Positions 15,011 through 23,238 of a stretch of 64,000 nt of DNA are shown in pieces. Source of the DNA: Streptomyces sp. H27-C3 (GTDB lineage Bacteria; Actinomycetota; Actinomycetes; Streptomycetales; Streptomycetaceae). How positions within the stretch are numbered: position 1 is the stretch's first letter; each line of letters starts with the position of its first letter. The position numbers and the translations under genes were made by a program. Where the stretch lies: the NCBI RefSeq assembly GCF_030063415.1, contig NZ_JASITA010000004.1:188975-252974 (forward strand), in the 5' to 3' direction. The notes beneath the pieces are model-generated. The model searched no databases and was not told the DNA's origin. It saw only the letters and a list, made by a program, of their open reading frames with translations.

Positions 15011-15619
15011 CTAGTTGAGCGAGGCGTCGTCCGGGTAGGTCGCGATGACCGCGAGCTTGTTGCGCTGCCTGCGCAGTACGGCGCGCCACAGGCTCTCCGG
15101 CTCCGGTGACGACACGTCGCCGGGCTCGGACTCGACGACGTACCACGCCCCGTCGCCCAGCTCCTCCTCCAGCTGTCCGGGGCCCCAGCCCGCGTACCCG
15201 GCGAAGATCCGCAGCGAGCCCAGCGCCGCGGCGAGCAGCTCCGGCGGGGCCTCCAGGTCGACCAGACCGATGGCGCCGTGGACGCGGCGCCAGCCGAGGG
15301 GGTCACGCCCGCCCCGGTGCGTCCGGGAGCCCGGGGTGGCGCCTTCGTCACCGGGGACCACCGCCACGCCGAGCGCGGAGTCGAGTGAGACCGGGCCGCC
15401 CTGGAACACGACGCCGGGAGAACCGGCGAGGGCGGCCCAGGGCAGCAGGATGTCGCCGACCCTCACCGGGGTCGGGCGGTTGAGAACCACGCCGAGGGAA
15501 CCCTCATCGTCATGGTCGATGAGGAGCACCACCGCACGTTCGAAATTCGGGTCCGCGAGCGCCGGCGTGGCCACCAGCAGCCGTCCTGTGAGCGAGGACA
15601 CCTCCGTCATGGCAGACAT
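15011..15619 (-). CDS. YqgE/AlgH family protein
   Basis: A 202-residue protein of the YqgE/AlgH (DUF179) family. Family hallmarks are GRLLVATPALADPNFERAVV at the start, VVLNRPTP, GGPVS and the C-terminal FAGYAGWGPGQLEEEL. The biochemical role is not established; in Pseudomonas AlgH has been linked to alginate regulation. Either ATG 15619 or ATG 15610 could be used; a GGGAGG lies upstream but further than ideal from both. It is divergent from murA, with about 245 bp between them. Confidence 0.9.
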   Translation of the reverse strand: MSAMTEVSSLTGRLLVATPALADPNFERAVVLLIDHDDEGSLGVVLNRPTPVRVGDILLPWAALAGSPGVVFQGGPVSLDSALGVAVVPGDEGATPGSRTHRGGRDPLGWRRVHGAIGLVDLEAPPELLAAALGSLRIFAGYAGWGPGQLEEELGDGAWYVVESEPGDVSSPEPESLWRAVLRRQRNKLAVIATYPDDASLN

Positions 15620-15865
15620 GATCCCGCATCTTCGCCCTCCCGGGGGAGCGGACTGCGATGAGCAGGCACGCGCAGCTCAGGGCGCACCGGAGCAGGAGGA
15701 GCGCACCGGCCGCGGGCGGTGACCCTGCGCCGACGACCCGGAGCGCAGCGTGTTGTGGCGAACCCATGACGTGCCGGAGCGGCCCTTTGCCTTACGGGAC
15801 CAGGGGGTAACGCCATTACCCTTACCCCTTGGCCACCTGTCCGACGACACCGGAACGCGAGATTC

Positions 15866-17206
15866 ATGACCGGCACTGACGATGTACTGCTTGTCCACGG
15901 CGGCACCCCGCTCGAGGGCGAGATCCGTGTCCGCGGCGCGAAGAACCTGGTGCCGAAGGCGATGGTCGCCGCGCTGCTCGGCAGCGGCCCCAGCCGGCTG
16001 CGCAACGTGCCCGACATCCGCGATGTGCGCGTCGTACGTGGGCTGCTGCAGCTGCACGGTGTGACGGTACGTCCCGGTGACGAGCCGGGTGAGCTGATCC
16101 TCGACCCGTCGCACGTCGAGAGCGCCAATGTCGCCGACATCGACGCGCACGCGGGCTCCTCGCGCATCCCGATCCTGTTCTGCGGCCCGCTGCTGCACCG
16201 CCTCGGCCATGCCTTCATTCCGGGCCTGGGCGGCTGCGACATCGGCGGTCGGCCGATCGACTTCCACTTCGAGGTGCTGCGCCAGTTCGGCGCGACGATC
16301 GAGAAGCGCGAGGGCGGCCAGTACCTGGAGGCCCCGCAGCGCCTGCGCGGCTGCAAGATCCGGCTGCCGTACCCGTCCGTCGGCTCGACCGAGCAGGTGC
16401 TCCTGACGGCCGTGCTGGCCGAGGGCGTCACCGAGCTGTCGAACGCCGCCGTGGAGCCGGAGATCGAGGACCTCATCTGCGTACTGCAGAAGATGGGCGC
16501 GATCATCTCCATGGACACCGACCGGACCATCCGGATCACCGGTGTCGACAAGCTCGACGGCTACACGCACCGCGCGCTCTCGGACCGCTTGGAGGCGGCC
16601 TCCTGGGCGTCCGCGGCGCTCGCCACCGAGGGCAACATCTATGTGCGCGGCGCGCAGCAGCGCTCGATGATGACGTTCCTGAACACGTTCCGCCGGGTCG
16701 GCGGCGCGTTCGAGGTCGACGACGAGGGCATCCGCTTCTGGCACCCGGGCGGCCCGCTCAACGCGATCGCGCTGGAGACGGACGTGCACCCCGGCTTCCA
16801 GACGGACTGGCAGCAGCCGCTGGTCGTGGCGCTGACGCAGGCCTCGGGCCTGTCGATCGTCCACGAGACGGTGTACGAGTCGCGCCTCGGCTTCACGTCC
16901 GCGCTGAACCAGATGGGCGCGCACATCCAGCTGTACCGCGAGTGCCTGGGCGGCTCCAACTGCCGTTTCGGCCAGCGCAACTTCCTGCACTCGGCGGTCG
17001 TCAGCGGCCCGACGAAGCTGCAGGGCGCGGACCTGGTCATCCCCGACCTGCGAGGCGGCTTCTCGTACCTGATCGCGGCACTCGCCGCGCAGGGCACGTC
17101 GCGGGTGCACGGCATCGACCTGATCAACCGCGGCTACGAGAACTTCATGGCCAAGCTGGTGGAGCTCGGCGCGAAGGTGGAACTGCCGGGCGGGGCGCTG
17201 GTCTAG
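15866..17206 (+). CDS. murA: UDP-N-acetylglucosamine 1-carboxyvinyltransferase
   Basis: A 446-residue cytoplasmic enzyme that transfers enolpyruvate from PEP to UDP-GlcNAc, the first committed step of peptidoglycan synthesis. GAKN with Lys26 and the flexible-loop cysteine Cys124 in GLGGCDIGGRP mark the active site; having Cys rather than Asp predicts fosfomycin sensitivity at the target. The fold repeats the inverse alpha/beta unit with IPDLRGGFSYLIAALAA near the end. It is a single gene, divergent from yqgE, closed by a very strong hairpin at 17226-17276. Confidence 0.97.
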   Translation: MTGTDDVLLVHGGTPLEGEIRVRGAKNLVPKAMVAALLGSGPSRLRNVPDIRDVRVVRGLLQLHGVTVRPGDEPGELILDPSHVESANVADIDAHAGSSRIPILFCGPLLHRLGHAFIPGLGGCDIGGRPIDFHFEVLRQFGATIEKREGGQYLEAPQRLRGCKIRLPYPSVGSTEQVLLTAVLAEGVTELSNAAVEPEIEDLICVLQKMGAIISMDTDRTIRITGVDKLDGYTHRALSDRLEAASWASAALATEGNIYVRGAQQRSMMTFLNTFRRVGGAFEVDDEGIRFWHPGGPLNAIALETDVHPGFQTDWQQPLVVALTQASGLSIVHETVYESRLGFTSALNQMGAHIQLYRECLGGSNCRFGQRNFLHSAVVSGPTKLQGADLVIPDLRGGFSYLIAALAAQGTSRVHGIDLINRGYENFMAKLVELGAKVELPGGALV

Positions 17207-17225
17207 CGACACCTGCCGCACACGC

Positions 17226-17276
17226 TGGAACGCCGGACGGGCCGAAAGGATTTCTTTCGGCCCGTCCGGCGTTCCA
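17226..17276 (+). terminator. 23-bp perfect hairpin after murA
   Basis: TGGAACGCCGGACGGGCC (from 17226) continues to a 23-bp arm that is exactly complementary to 17254-17276, with a 5-nt loop. It starts 19 bp after the murA stop. The stem is so long and symmetric that it should work in both directions. Confidence 0.92.
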
Positions 17277-17337
17277 GGACACCCGGCGGCAGCCGCGAAA
17301 GGTCACAGCGAGCAGGGGCGGGTGAGGGAAACGCCTA

Positions 17338-17499
17338 AGGGCTGTCCCGTAATCCCTGGTGGATCAGCGCACGGCGTCAGATGCGGTGCATCGCAAGGCG
17401 GAGGGGCGTTCGCATACTGGACGTATTCGGGCGTTCCGACAACGCGGCGAGGTGCCGTAGCTGTCGTCGTGCGCCTGCCAGGGATTGCGGGACAGCCCT
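17338..17499. mobile_element. 162-bp MITE with 22-bp terminal inverted repeats, flanked by TA
   Basis: The left end AGGGCTGTCCCGTAATCCC and the right end (complement, ending 17499) match over 22 bp with one difference. TA dinucleotides flank both sides (17336-17337 and 17500-17501), the duplication made by IS630/Tc1-type transposases. It has no coding capacity. I recall closely similar TAAGGGCTGTCCC elements scattered in Streptomyces genomes, so it is probably a non-autonomous family. Its right end touches the stop codon of the fused ABC remnant. Confidence 0.8.
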
Positions 17500-17957
17500 T
17501 AGCGCAGCGCCACCAGTACCGGATTCTCGTGCGGCGTCACCGTGCACCGCGCCCCCACGCCCAGCTCCCCCGCCTCCCAGCTCGGCAGATCCGCCTTGAA
17601 GGCGACCCCCGAGTCGGTGACCAGGTGCAGCCGGGTCGTCGCCCCGAGGAACGTCGCGACGCGTACCCCGGTCGCGTACGCGCCGGAGAGCGAGCCCTCC
17701 AGGTTGGCGAGGCTGTACACACTCGCGCCGGTCACCGGGTCGGTGACGACGAACGCGTTGTACGCCATGGTCCCGGCGGGCAGGCCGAAGCAGAGCGCGA
17801 GGAAGAGGAAGTACGGGACGACTGCGGGCCAGCGGTGCCGGCGCCCGCGGCGCACGGACCGGCCGCGGGGGCGGGCGGCGCCGAGGGTGGGGACGGCGCC
17901 GCCCTTCACCGCGTCGGCCTCGGCCACCGGGGCCGTGGGGGCGACTTGGTCGGTCAT
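17499..17957 (-). pseudogene. Fused remnant: ABC permease N-terminus joined to ABC ATPase C-terminal TOBE domain
   Basis: A 152-codon in-frame fusion. Residues 1-94 are the start of an ABC permease: a charged leader, then VVPYFLFLALCFGLPAG as the first membrane segment and SVYSLANLEGSLSGAY, where family members continue into membrane segment 2. Residues 96-152 instead read ATGVRVATFLGATTRLHLVT...ADLPSWEAGELGVG...NPVLVA, the TOBE domain that ends transport ATPases. The rest of permease 1, any second permease and the ATPase core are missing, so a deletion with its junction near nt 17672 removed most of the operon. The TAA stop, rare here, spans the MITE end. ATG 17957 is 2 nt after the binding-protein stop. 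Confidence 0.85.
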
Positions 17958-17959
17958 GC

Positions 17960-19114
17960 TCAGCTGACCGCCTTGCCCCAGCCCTGGACGACGGCCTCCT
18001 TGGCCTTCGCCTCCTGCTGCGGCGTCACGGTCTTGGGGGTGCCTTTGACCTCGGGGATCTTGGCGGCGGCGGCCTTGTCGGCGCTGCCGTCCTTGTCCAT
18101 GACCTCGAACAGGGCGGGGCGGGAGAAGCCCTTGAGCCAGATGTTCTGGCCTTCGTTGCTGTAGATGAACTCCAGCCACAGGCGCGTGGCGGCCGGGTGC
18201 GGGGCGTGCTTGTTGACGCCCTGGTTGTAGTAGTTGGAGTACTGACCGTCCGAGGGGACGGTGACCTTCCAGTCGACGCCCTTGGCCTTGAGCTTCTCGC
18301 CGTACCCGAGGTTCAGGTAGTCCCAGTCGATCGAGATCGGTGTCTCGCCCTTCCGGATGGTGGCGAGGGTCGACTCGGCGGGGACGTAGTTGCCCTTCTC
18401 CTTGAGCTTCTTGAAGAAGTCGAGGCCGGGCTGGATGTCGTCGAGCGAGCCGCCGTTGGAGAGCGAGGCGGCGAAGACCGTGGCGAGCGCGGAGCTGGAC
18501 TCGGTCGGGTTGCCGTTGAGGGCGACCTTGTTCTTGTACGCCGGGTCGAGCAGTTCCGCGAAGGTCTCGGGGCACTTCTTGACGGCCTTGGCGTCACAGC
18601 CGATGGAGACGTAGCCGCCGTAGTTGTTCAGGTACGAACCGTCGGGCTGCTTCTGCGCGGCGGGTATCTTGTCCCAGCCCTCGACCTTGTACGGGGCGAG
18701 GAGCTTCTGCGCCTTGGCGTTCTGCATGTACGCGGTGCCGAGGTCCAGCGCGTCGACGGCGCGGTCCTGGCCCTTGCGCTTGGCGGCAGCGTTCAGCGCC
18801 TGCTGGCTGCTGCCGCCGGGGTTCTCGTTGTTGACCTTGATCTTGTACTTCTTCTCGAAGGTCTCGATCATCTCGCCGTAGTTGGCCCAGTCGGGCGAGA
18901 GCGCGTAGACGTTCAGCTCGCCCTCCTTCTCGGCCGCGAGGGCGAGCTTGTCCATCCCGCCGAGGTCCGCGGCCGAGCTCGCCGTCGCGGCCTTGCTGCC
19001 GCCGCCGACGGCGTCGGGGGCCGAGCCACAACTGGTGGCCAGAGTGGCGGTCGCGAGTGCGGCCCCCACAAGGAGGAGCGAGCGGCTGGGGCGGGGCGAA
19101 CGGGATGGGTGCAC
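17960..19114 (-). CDS. ABC solute-binding lipoprotein (2-aminoethylphosphonate/Fe-type), orphaned
   Basis: A 384-residue extracytoplasmic binding protein. The lipoprotein signal ends in LATSC (Cys29). The mature part has KEGELNVYALSPDWANYGEM and NNENPGGSSQQ, typical of the PotD/PhnS/AfuA-like family that binds phosphonates, polyamines or ferric iron. The GTG start at 19114 has AGGAG 8 nt upstream. Downstream permease and ATPase genes survive only as a fusion scrap, so the protein has no visible transport partner. The divergent GntR regulator and HAD hydrolase suggest a phosphonate or phosphate-ester substrate, but this is inference. Confidence 0.87.
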   Translation of the reverse strand: MHPSRSPRPSRSLLLVGAALATATLATSCGSAPDAVGGGSKAATASSAADLGGMDKLALAAEKEGELNVYALSPDWANYGEMIETFEKKYKIKVNNENPGGSSQQALNAAAKRKGQDRAVDALDLGTAYMQNAKAQKLLAPYKVEGWDKIPAAQKQPDGSYLNNYGGYVSIGCDAKAVKKCPETFAELLDPAYKNKVALNGNPTESSSALATVFAASLSNGGSLDDIQPGLDFFKKLKEKGNYVPAESTLATIRKGETPISIDWDYLNLGYGEKLKAKGVDWKVTVPSDGQYSNYYNQGVNKHAPHPAATRLWLEFIYSNEGQNIWLKGFSRPALFEVMDKDGSADKAAAAKIPEVKGTPKTVTPQQEAKAKEAVVQGWGKAVS

Positions 19115-19377
19115 GTTGTACTCCTGGGTCCTCGGCCGGCCACCTGTATGTACAAGCCGACAGCACTAAGCCAGCGCAAACTAGCAGCACCCCACTGCTT
19201 CGACCAAGCATTCGCATCAATAAAACCCCAGGTCAAAAGCGTTATAGAGAGGGAGGTTTAAGGCTGGGGGAAGTGGCAAGAAGCAGACCTCCCGCCCTGG
19301 GGAGATGCATGATGCTGCGCACAGATGTCATGATGCAGCACCCCGCCCCACCAGCGGCGGGGAGCATGAGGAGCACA
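19115..19377. promoter_or_regulatory. Divergent promoter region of the binding-protein and GntR genes
   Basis: 263 bp, clearly more AT-rich than its surroundings (AATAAAACC, TTATAGAG). It holds TGTATGTACA at 19145-19154 close to the binding-protein start and two copies of CATGATGC in the GntR leader (near 19308 and 19331). Both promoters should lie here; no confident -35/-10 pair was assigned. Confidence 0.55.
19145..19154. promoter_or_regulatory. GntR/HutC-type operator candidate
   Basis: TGTATGTACA has TGTA/TACA half-sites around a 2-bp centre, in the wider context CTGTATGTACAAG. This resembles HutC-subfamily operators such as TGTATATACA. It lies 31-40 bp upstream of the binding-protein GTG, where the adjacent GntR-family protein could repress transcription. 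Confidence 0.5.
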
Positions 19378-20118
19378 GTGACCCGACGGCACCAGCAGAT
19401 CACCGAGGCCCTGCGCCACGCCATCGCCGACGGCCGGTACCCGGTGGGCGGCGCCCTGCCGTCGGAGTCCGAACTGGCCGCGCTGTACGACGTCTCGCGC
19501 GGTACGGTCCGGCACGCCATCGGCACCCTGCTCGACGCCGGGCTGATCGGCTCCCGGCAGGGCGCCAGGCACGTCGTCATGTCCACCGCGCCGAGCCAGA
19601 GCTTCAGCGAGCTGCGCAGCTTCGCGCAGTGGGCCAGGGCGGGCGGGCACGTCCCCGGCGGCCTGGTCCTGGACTCGGCGCGCGGCGCCGCGGACGGCGA
19701 GGAGGCGGCCCTGCTGCGGCTCGCGCCCGGCGATCCGGTGCTGCGCGTACGGCGACAGCGAACCCTCGACGGGGACCCGGTGCTGCTTGAGCGCACCGTG
19801 TACGCCGGCTGGGTCGCCGACGCGGTGGAGCGGCTGCCCGCCGACTGCGAGTCCGTGACGACGGCCCTGCGGGACTCCACCGGCCTGGTCTTCGCGCACG
19901 GCGAGCACCACCTGGACGCGGTGGCCGCGGGCACCGTGGACGCCAAGGAGCTCGGCGTCCGGCGCGGCAGCCCGCTGCTGCGGGTGCGCCGCACCACCAC
20001 CAGCGGCGAAGGCCGCCCCGTGGAGACCTCGGACGACCGCTACCGGCCGGGCGCGGTGGTCTTCACCGTACGCAACTCCACCCGGGCCAACCCGCTGGCC
20101 CGCACCACCGCCGACTAA
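19378..20118 (+). CDS. GntR/HutC-family transcriptional regulator
   Basis: A 246-residue regulator. The N-terminal winged helix reads ALRHAIADGRYPVGGALPSESELAALYDVSRGTVRHAIGTL (residues 8-50). The C-terminal UTRA ligand domain follows with PVLRVRRQRTLDGDPVLLERTVY and RGSPLLRVRRT. The GTG at 19378 is favoured by GAGGAG 5 nt upstream; ATG 19366 is possible. It is divergent from the orphan binding protein and followed at 44 nt by a HAD hydrolase, so it probably once controlled the whole transport/hydrolase unit. The ligand is unknown; a phosphorylated or phosphonate compound is plausible. Confidence 0.9.
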   Translation: MTRRHQQITEALRHAIADGRYPVGGALPSESELAALYDVSRGTVRHAIGTLLDAGLIGSRQGARHVVMSTAPSQSFSELRSFAQWARAGGHVPGGLVLDSARGAADGEEAALLRLAPGDPVLRVRRQRTLDGDPVLLERTVYAGWVADAVERLPADCESVTTALRDSTGLVFAHGEHHLDAVAAGTVDAKELGVRRGSPLLRVRRTTTSGEGRPVETSDDRYRPGAVVFTVRNSTRANPLARTTAD

Positions 20119-20161
20119 CCCTTCCCGCACGTCAAGACCCCCTAGCGAACGTGAGCCGCAC

Positions 20162-20794
20162 ATGCCATCCCCCGCTCTGCCCGCCGCCCTGCTGTGCGAC
20201 ATGGACGGCACCCTCGTCGACACCGAGCACCAGTGGCTCGACGTCGTGGCCGCCCTGCTGCGCGAGCACGGCCTGCCCGCGGGCCCCGCGGAGCTGGCGC
20301 CCTTCGCGGGCGCCGCCGTCGGCAGCGCGGCCGGGCTGCTGGCCCGCGAGCACGGCGTGACCGGGACGGCCGAGCGGCTGGACCGGGACTTCACGGCCCG
20401 GGTCGCCGCCGGCATCACCATTCAGCCCGGCGCCCTGCGCCTCCTGGACCGGGCGGGGGAGCTGGGCATACCGGCGGCCCTGGTGACCGCGTCGGAGCGG
20501 CCGGTGGCCGATCTGGTGCTGGCCGCGCTGGGCGCGCACCGCTTCGCCGCCTCGGTGGCCTCAGGCGAGACGCCGCGCGGCAAGCCCCACCCGGACCCGT
20601 ATCTGGCCGCCGCGGCGGCCCTGGGGGTGGATCCGGCGCTCTGCCTGGCCGTGGAGGACACCCCGACCGGCGCCACAGCCGCCCTGGCGGCGGGTTGCAG
20701 GCTGTTGGCGGTCCCTTCGGTGCCCGGCATCGCCTCGGGCCCCCGCACGGTCCTGGTGGCGTCCCTGACGGACGTGGATCTGGCCACCGTCTGA
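20162..20794 (+). CDS. HAD-superfamily hydrolase (IA type)
   Basis: A 210-residue phosphohydrolase or phosphomutase-like enzyme. Motif I is CDMDGTLVD (nucleophile Asp13 and acid/base Asp15), motif II LVTAS, motif III Lys in GKPHPDPYL, and motif IV AVEDTPTG. The helical cap after motif I is of subfamily I. It resembles beta-phosphoglucomutase and phosphonatase relatives. It lies 43 nt behind the GntR gene and is probably co-transcribed. If the lost transporter imported organophosphorus compounds, this enzyme could release phosphate, but the substrate is not shown by sequence. Confidence 0.88.
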   Translation: MPSPALPAALLCDMDGTLVDTEHQWLDVVAALLREHGLPAGPAELAPFAGAAVGSAAGLLAREHGVTGTAERLDRDFTARVAAGITIQPGALRLLDRAGELGIPAALVTASERPVADLVLAALGAHRFAASVASGETPRGKPHPDPYLAAAAALGVDPALCLAVEDTPTGATAALAAGCRLLAVPSVPGIASGPRTVLVASLTDVDLATV

Positions 20795-20884
20795 AACCCG
20801 GACGCGGGTCGCTCCGGCGTGCCGCGTCCGGGTCGTACGAACACAGGTCCTAGCGGCGCGAGTACGCCGAAGGGGGCGGGCATG

Positions 20885-20932
20885 CCGAAGGGGGCGTCCT
20901 CCCGGCGTGTTCCGGGTGGACGCCCCCTTCGG
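20885..20932 (-). terminator. Hairpin terminator after hup, with an extra copy of one arm
   Basis: CCGAAGGGGGCGTCC (20885-20899) pairs with 20918-20932, and the loop contains a CCCGG/CCGGG sub-stem. It ends the hup transcript and probably the convergent HAD gene. A second copy of CCGAAGGGGGCG at 20867-20878 can compete for the same partner arm. Confidence 0.85.
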
Positions 20933-20946
20933 ATGTGCCTAGGGGA

Positions 20947-21228
20947 TTACTTGCCCTTGGCGGCTTCCTTGAGCTTGGAGCCCGCGGAGACCTTCACGCT
21001 GTAGCCGGCCGGGATCTGGATCGGGTCGCCGGTCTGCGGGTTACGAGCGGTGCGAGCGGCACGGTGGGTGCGCTCGAAGGTCAGGAAGCCGGGGATGGTG
21101 ACCTTCTCGTCACCCTTGGCGACGATCTCGCCAACGGTCTCGGCGAGAGCGGCCAGAACGGCGTCGGCGTCCTTGCGGGTTACCTCGGCACGGTCGGCCA
21201 GGGCGGCCACCAGCTCACTGCGGTTCAT
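20947..21228 (-). CDS. hup: HU-family nucleoid protein
   Basis: A 93-residue basic DNA-binding protein of normal HU length, without the long Lys/Ala tail of the second actinobacterial HU (HupS). It begins MNRSELVAALADRAEVTRKDAD, has the GDEKVTIPGFLTFERTHRAARTARNPQTG arm that inserts into the DNA minor groove, and ends EAAKGK. It is a dimer in the nucleoid, bending and compacting DNA. This is the vegetative HupA type by its length. It is a single gene with its own upstream region and hairpin terminator. Confidence 0.96.
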   Translation of the reverse strand: MNRSELVAALADRAEVTRKDADAVLAALAETVGEIVAKGDEKVTIPGFLTFERTHRAARTARNPQTGDPIQIPAGYSVKVSAGSKLKEAAKGK

Positions 21229-21539
21229 GTTGTTACTCCCGTGTTCTTCTTGCCTGTGAGGCGTGAGATCGAAGCCGATGCTGCCAGGGCCCTCGGACAG
21301 TCCCCGGACCCGGGTCTGTCGTCAGACCCTCGCGCCCGAATATGCATCCTGCCCCCACCAGCGGCGGGAAAGCCAATCCGGCACCCTCCGGAGTCACACG
21401 AAAAGCGCCACTGCCTCGACGTGGTGACGCTCCGTCTGCTTCCGGAAGCGGACCGCAGGCTTCTGCGGGGGCCGGCGGGCTCTTTGCCCGCCACCCTAGA
21501 GGGGCCCACGGGGCCCCGCGTTCCGCGACGCGCCGGGCG
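21229..21539 (-). other. 311-bp region between malic enzyme and hup
   Basis: No gene was recognised here. It holds the malic-enzyme terminator hairpins (21474-21517) at its right end and the hup promoter further left. GGAGTAACAACATG gives hup a ribosome binding site. The middle part has no structure I can assign. Confidence 0.6.
21474..21517 (-). terminator. Double hairpin after the malic enzyme gene
   Basis: GGCGGGC (21474-21480) pairs with GCCCGCC (21486-21492) around TCTTT, and GGGGCCC (21501-21507) with GGGCCCC (21511-21517). Both are within 70 bp of the malic-enzyme stop at 21540 on the minus strand. Confidence 0.65.
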
Positions 21540-22973
21540 TCAGACGGAAGGCTGCGCGGACGTGGGACCCGTCACAGCCTTTGCGGCCGTACGGACCGCT
21601 CCGGCGACCGCGCCCGCCACCTTGTCGTTGAAGACGGACGGAATGATGTAGTTCGGGTTGAGCTCGTCCTCGGAGACGACATCGGCGAGGGCGGTGGCCG
21701 CCGCCAGCATCATCTCCGTGTTGACGGTGCGGGAATGGGCGTCGAGGAGACCGCGGAAGACGCCCGGGAAGACCAGCACATTATTGATCTGGTTCGGGAA
21801 GTCCGAGCGCCCGGTGGCCACAACAGCCGCCGTCTGACGGGCGATCGCCGGGTCGACCTCGGGGTCGGGGTTCGCGAGCGCGAACACGATCGCACCGTCC
21901 GCCATCGCCGCGACGTCGTCCCCGTTGAGGACATTGGGGGCCGAGACGCCGATGAAGACGTCGGAGTCGACCACGGCCTCCTTGAGGGTGCCGCGTACGC
22001 CCTCCGGGTTGGTGTTGTCGGCGATCCAGCGCAGCGGCGACTCGGGCGCGGCGGCGACCAGGTCCTCGCGGTCCGCGTGCACGACACCGTGGATGTCGGC
22101 GACGACGGCATGCTTGACACCCGCGGCGATCAGCAGCTTCAGGATGGCCGTGCCCGCGGCACCGGCCCCGGACATGACGACCCGTACGTCACCGATGGAC
22201 TTGCCGACCACCCGCAGCGCGTTGGTCAGTGAGGCGAGCACCACAATGGCCGTGCCGTGCTGGTCGTCGTGGAAGACCGGGATGTCGAGGGCCTCGCGCA
22301 GCCGTGCCTCGATCTCGAAGCAGCGGGGCGCCGAGATGTCCTCCAGGTTGATGCCCGCGAAGCCGGGGGCGATGGCCTTGACGACGGCGACGATCTCGTC
22401 GGTGTCCTGGGTGTCCAGGCAGATCGGCCAGGCGTCGATGCCGGCGAAGCGCTTGAAGAGCGCCGCCTTGCCCTCCATCACCGGCAGGGCTGCCATCGGG
22501 CCGATGTTGCCGAGGCCGAGCACCGCCGAGCCGTCCGTCACGACCGCGACGGAGTTGCGCTTGATGGTGAGGCGACGGGCGTCCTCGGGGTTCTCGGCGA
22601 TCGCCATGCAGACCCTCGCCACACCCGGGGTGTAGATCATCGAGAGGTCGTCACGGTTGCGGATGGGGTGCTTGGACGACATCTCGATCTTGCCGCCGAG
22701 GTGCATCAGGAACGTACGGTCGGAGACCTTGCCCACCACCACGCCGACGATGCGGCGCAGTTCCTCGACGATCTCGTCGGCGTGCGACGTGGAGGAGGCC
22801 GCGATCGTGACGTCGATCCGCAGCTTCTCGTGGCCGGACGCGGTGACGTCGAGGCCGGTCACGGAGCCGCCGGAGGCTTCGACGGCCGTGGTGAGCTGAC
22901 TGACCGCGGTCCCGCTCGCGGGGACCTCCAGTCGGACCGTCATCGAGTACGAGACGCTGGGCGCCGTTGCCAT
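21540..22973 (-). CDS. NAD(P)-dependent malic enzyme with N-terminal ACT domain
   Basis: A 477-residue oxidative decarboxylase converting malate to pyruvate. Residues about 8-82 form an ACT-type domain (SMTVRLEVPASGTAVSQL...VTGLDV), a likely allosteric sensor. The catalytic part has MIYTPGVARVC (Tyr), GKAALFKRF (Lys), DTQDTDEI, ISAPRCFEIE and FHDDQHGTAIV, then the Rossmann loop SGAGAAGTA. The length and layout match Streptomyces malic enzymes. It works at the junction of the TCA cycle and gluconeogenesis or lipid supply. Single gene; the upstream 230 bp to the terminator at 23203-23238 should contain its promoter. Confidence 0.93.
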   Translation of the reverse strand: MATAPSVSYSMTVRLEVPASGTAVSQLTTAVEASGGSVTGLDVTASGHEKLRIDVTIAASSTSHADEIVEELRRIVGVVVGKVSDRTFLMHLGGKIEMSSKHPIRNRDDLSMIYTPGVARVCMAIAENPEDARRLTIKRNSVAVVTDGSAVLGLGNIGPMAALPVMEGKAALFKRFAGIDAWPICLDTQDTDEIVAVVKAIAPGFAGINLEDISAPRCFEIEARLREALDIPVFHDDQHGTAIVVLASLTNALRVVGKSIGDVRVVMSGAGAAGTAILKLLIAAGVKHAVVADIHGVVHADREDLVAAAPESPLRWIADNTNPEGVRGTLKEAVVDSDVFIGVSAPNVLNGDDVAAMADGAIVFALANPDPEVDPAIARQTAAVVATGRSDFPNQINNVLVFPGVFRGLLDAHSRTVNTEMMLAAATALADVVSEDELNPNYIIPSVFNDKVAGAVAGAVRTAAKAVTGPTSAQPSV

Positions 22974-23202
22974 GGCCGACTTCCTCTGCTTTCACTCAGC
23001 TTCATTGCTACGCGGCCACGGCTGTTTGCCCGGCAACGCTTTCCGATGGTCGCACCTACCTGCCGGTAGCAGGTAATGCTCATTCTGCTTTCGGAAATTG
23101 TTTTCCACCATACGAGAGATGATCCGTCCAGCGGAACCCCGGACGTGCACCGGTCACTCAGAGGCACTCGGCGGGCACGCACCGCCTCGCCCCGGGCACG
23201 CA
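22974..23202 (-). promoter_or_regulatory. Upstream region of the malic enzyme gene
   Basis: About 229 bp, including a relatively AT-rich stretch (GGAAATTGTTTTCCACC, 23091-23107) in which GGAAA and TTTTCC can pair. The ribosome binding region is AGAGGAAGTC just before the ATG. The start-proximal part probably carries the promoter; no confident -35/-10 pair was assigned. Confidence 0.45.
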
Positions 23203-23238
23203 AAAGGCCCGCGCCACCCTGGGGTGACGCGGGCCTTT
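23203..23238 (-). terminator. Bidirectional terminator ending the candidate small RNA
   Basis: AAAGGCCCGCGCCACCC (23203-23219) and GGGTGACGCGGGCCTTT (23222-23238) form a 17-bp stem with one mismatch and a 2-nt gap. On the minus strand it is followed by a T-rich TTTTGCG. It separates the malic-enzyme promoter from the region behind helD. Confidence 0.92.
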
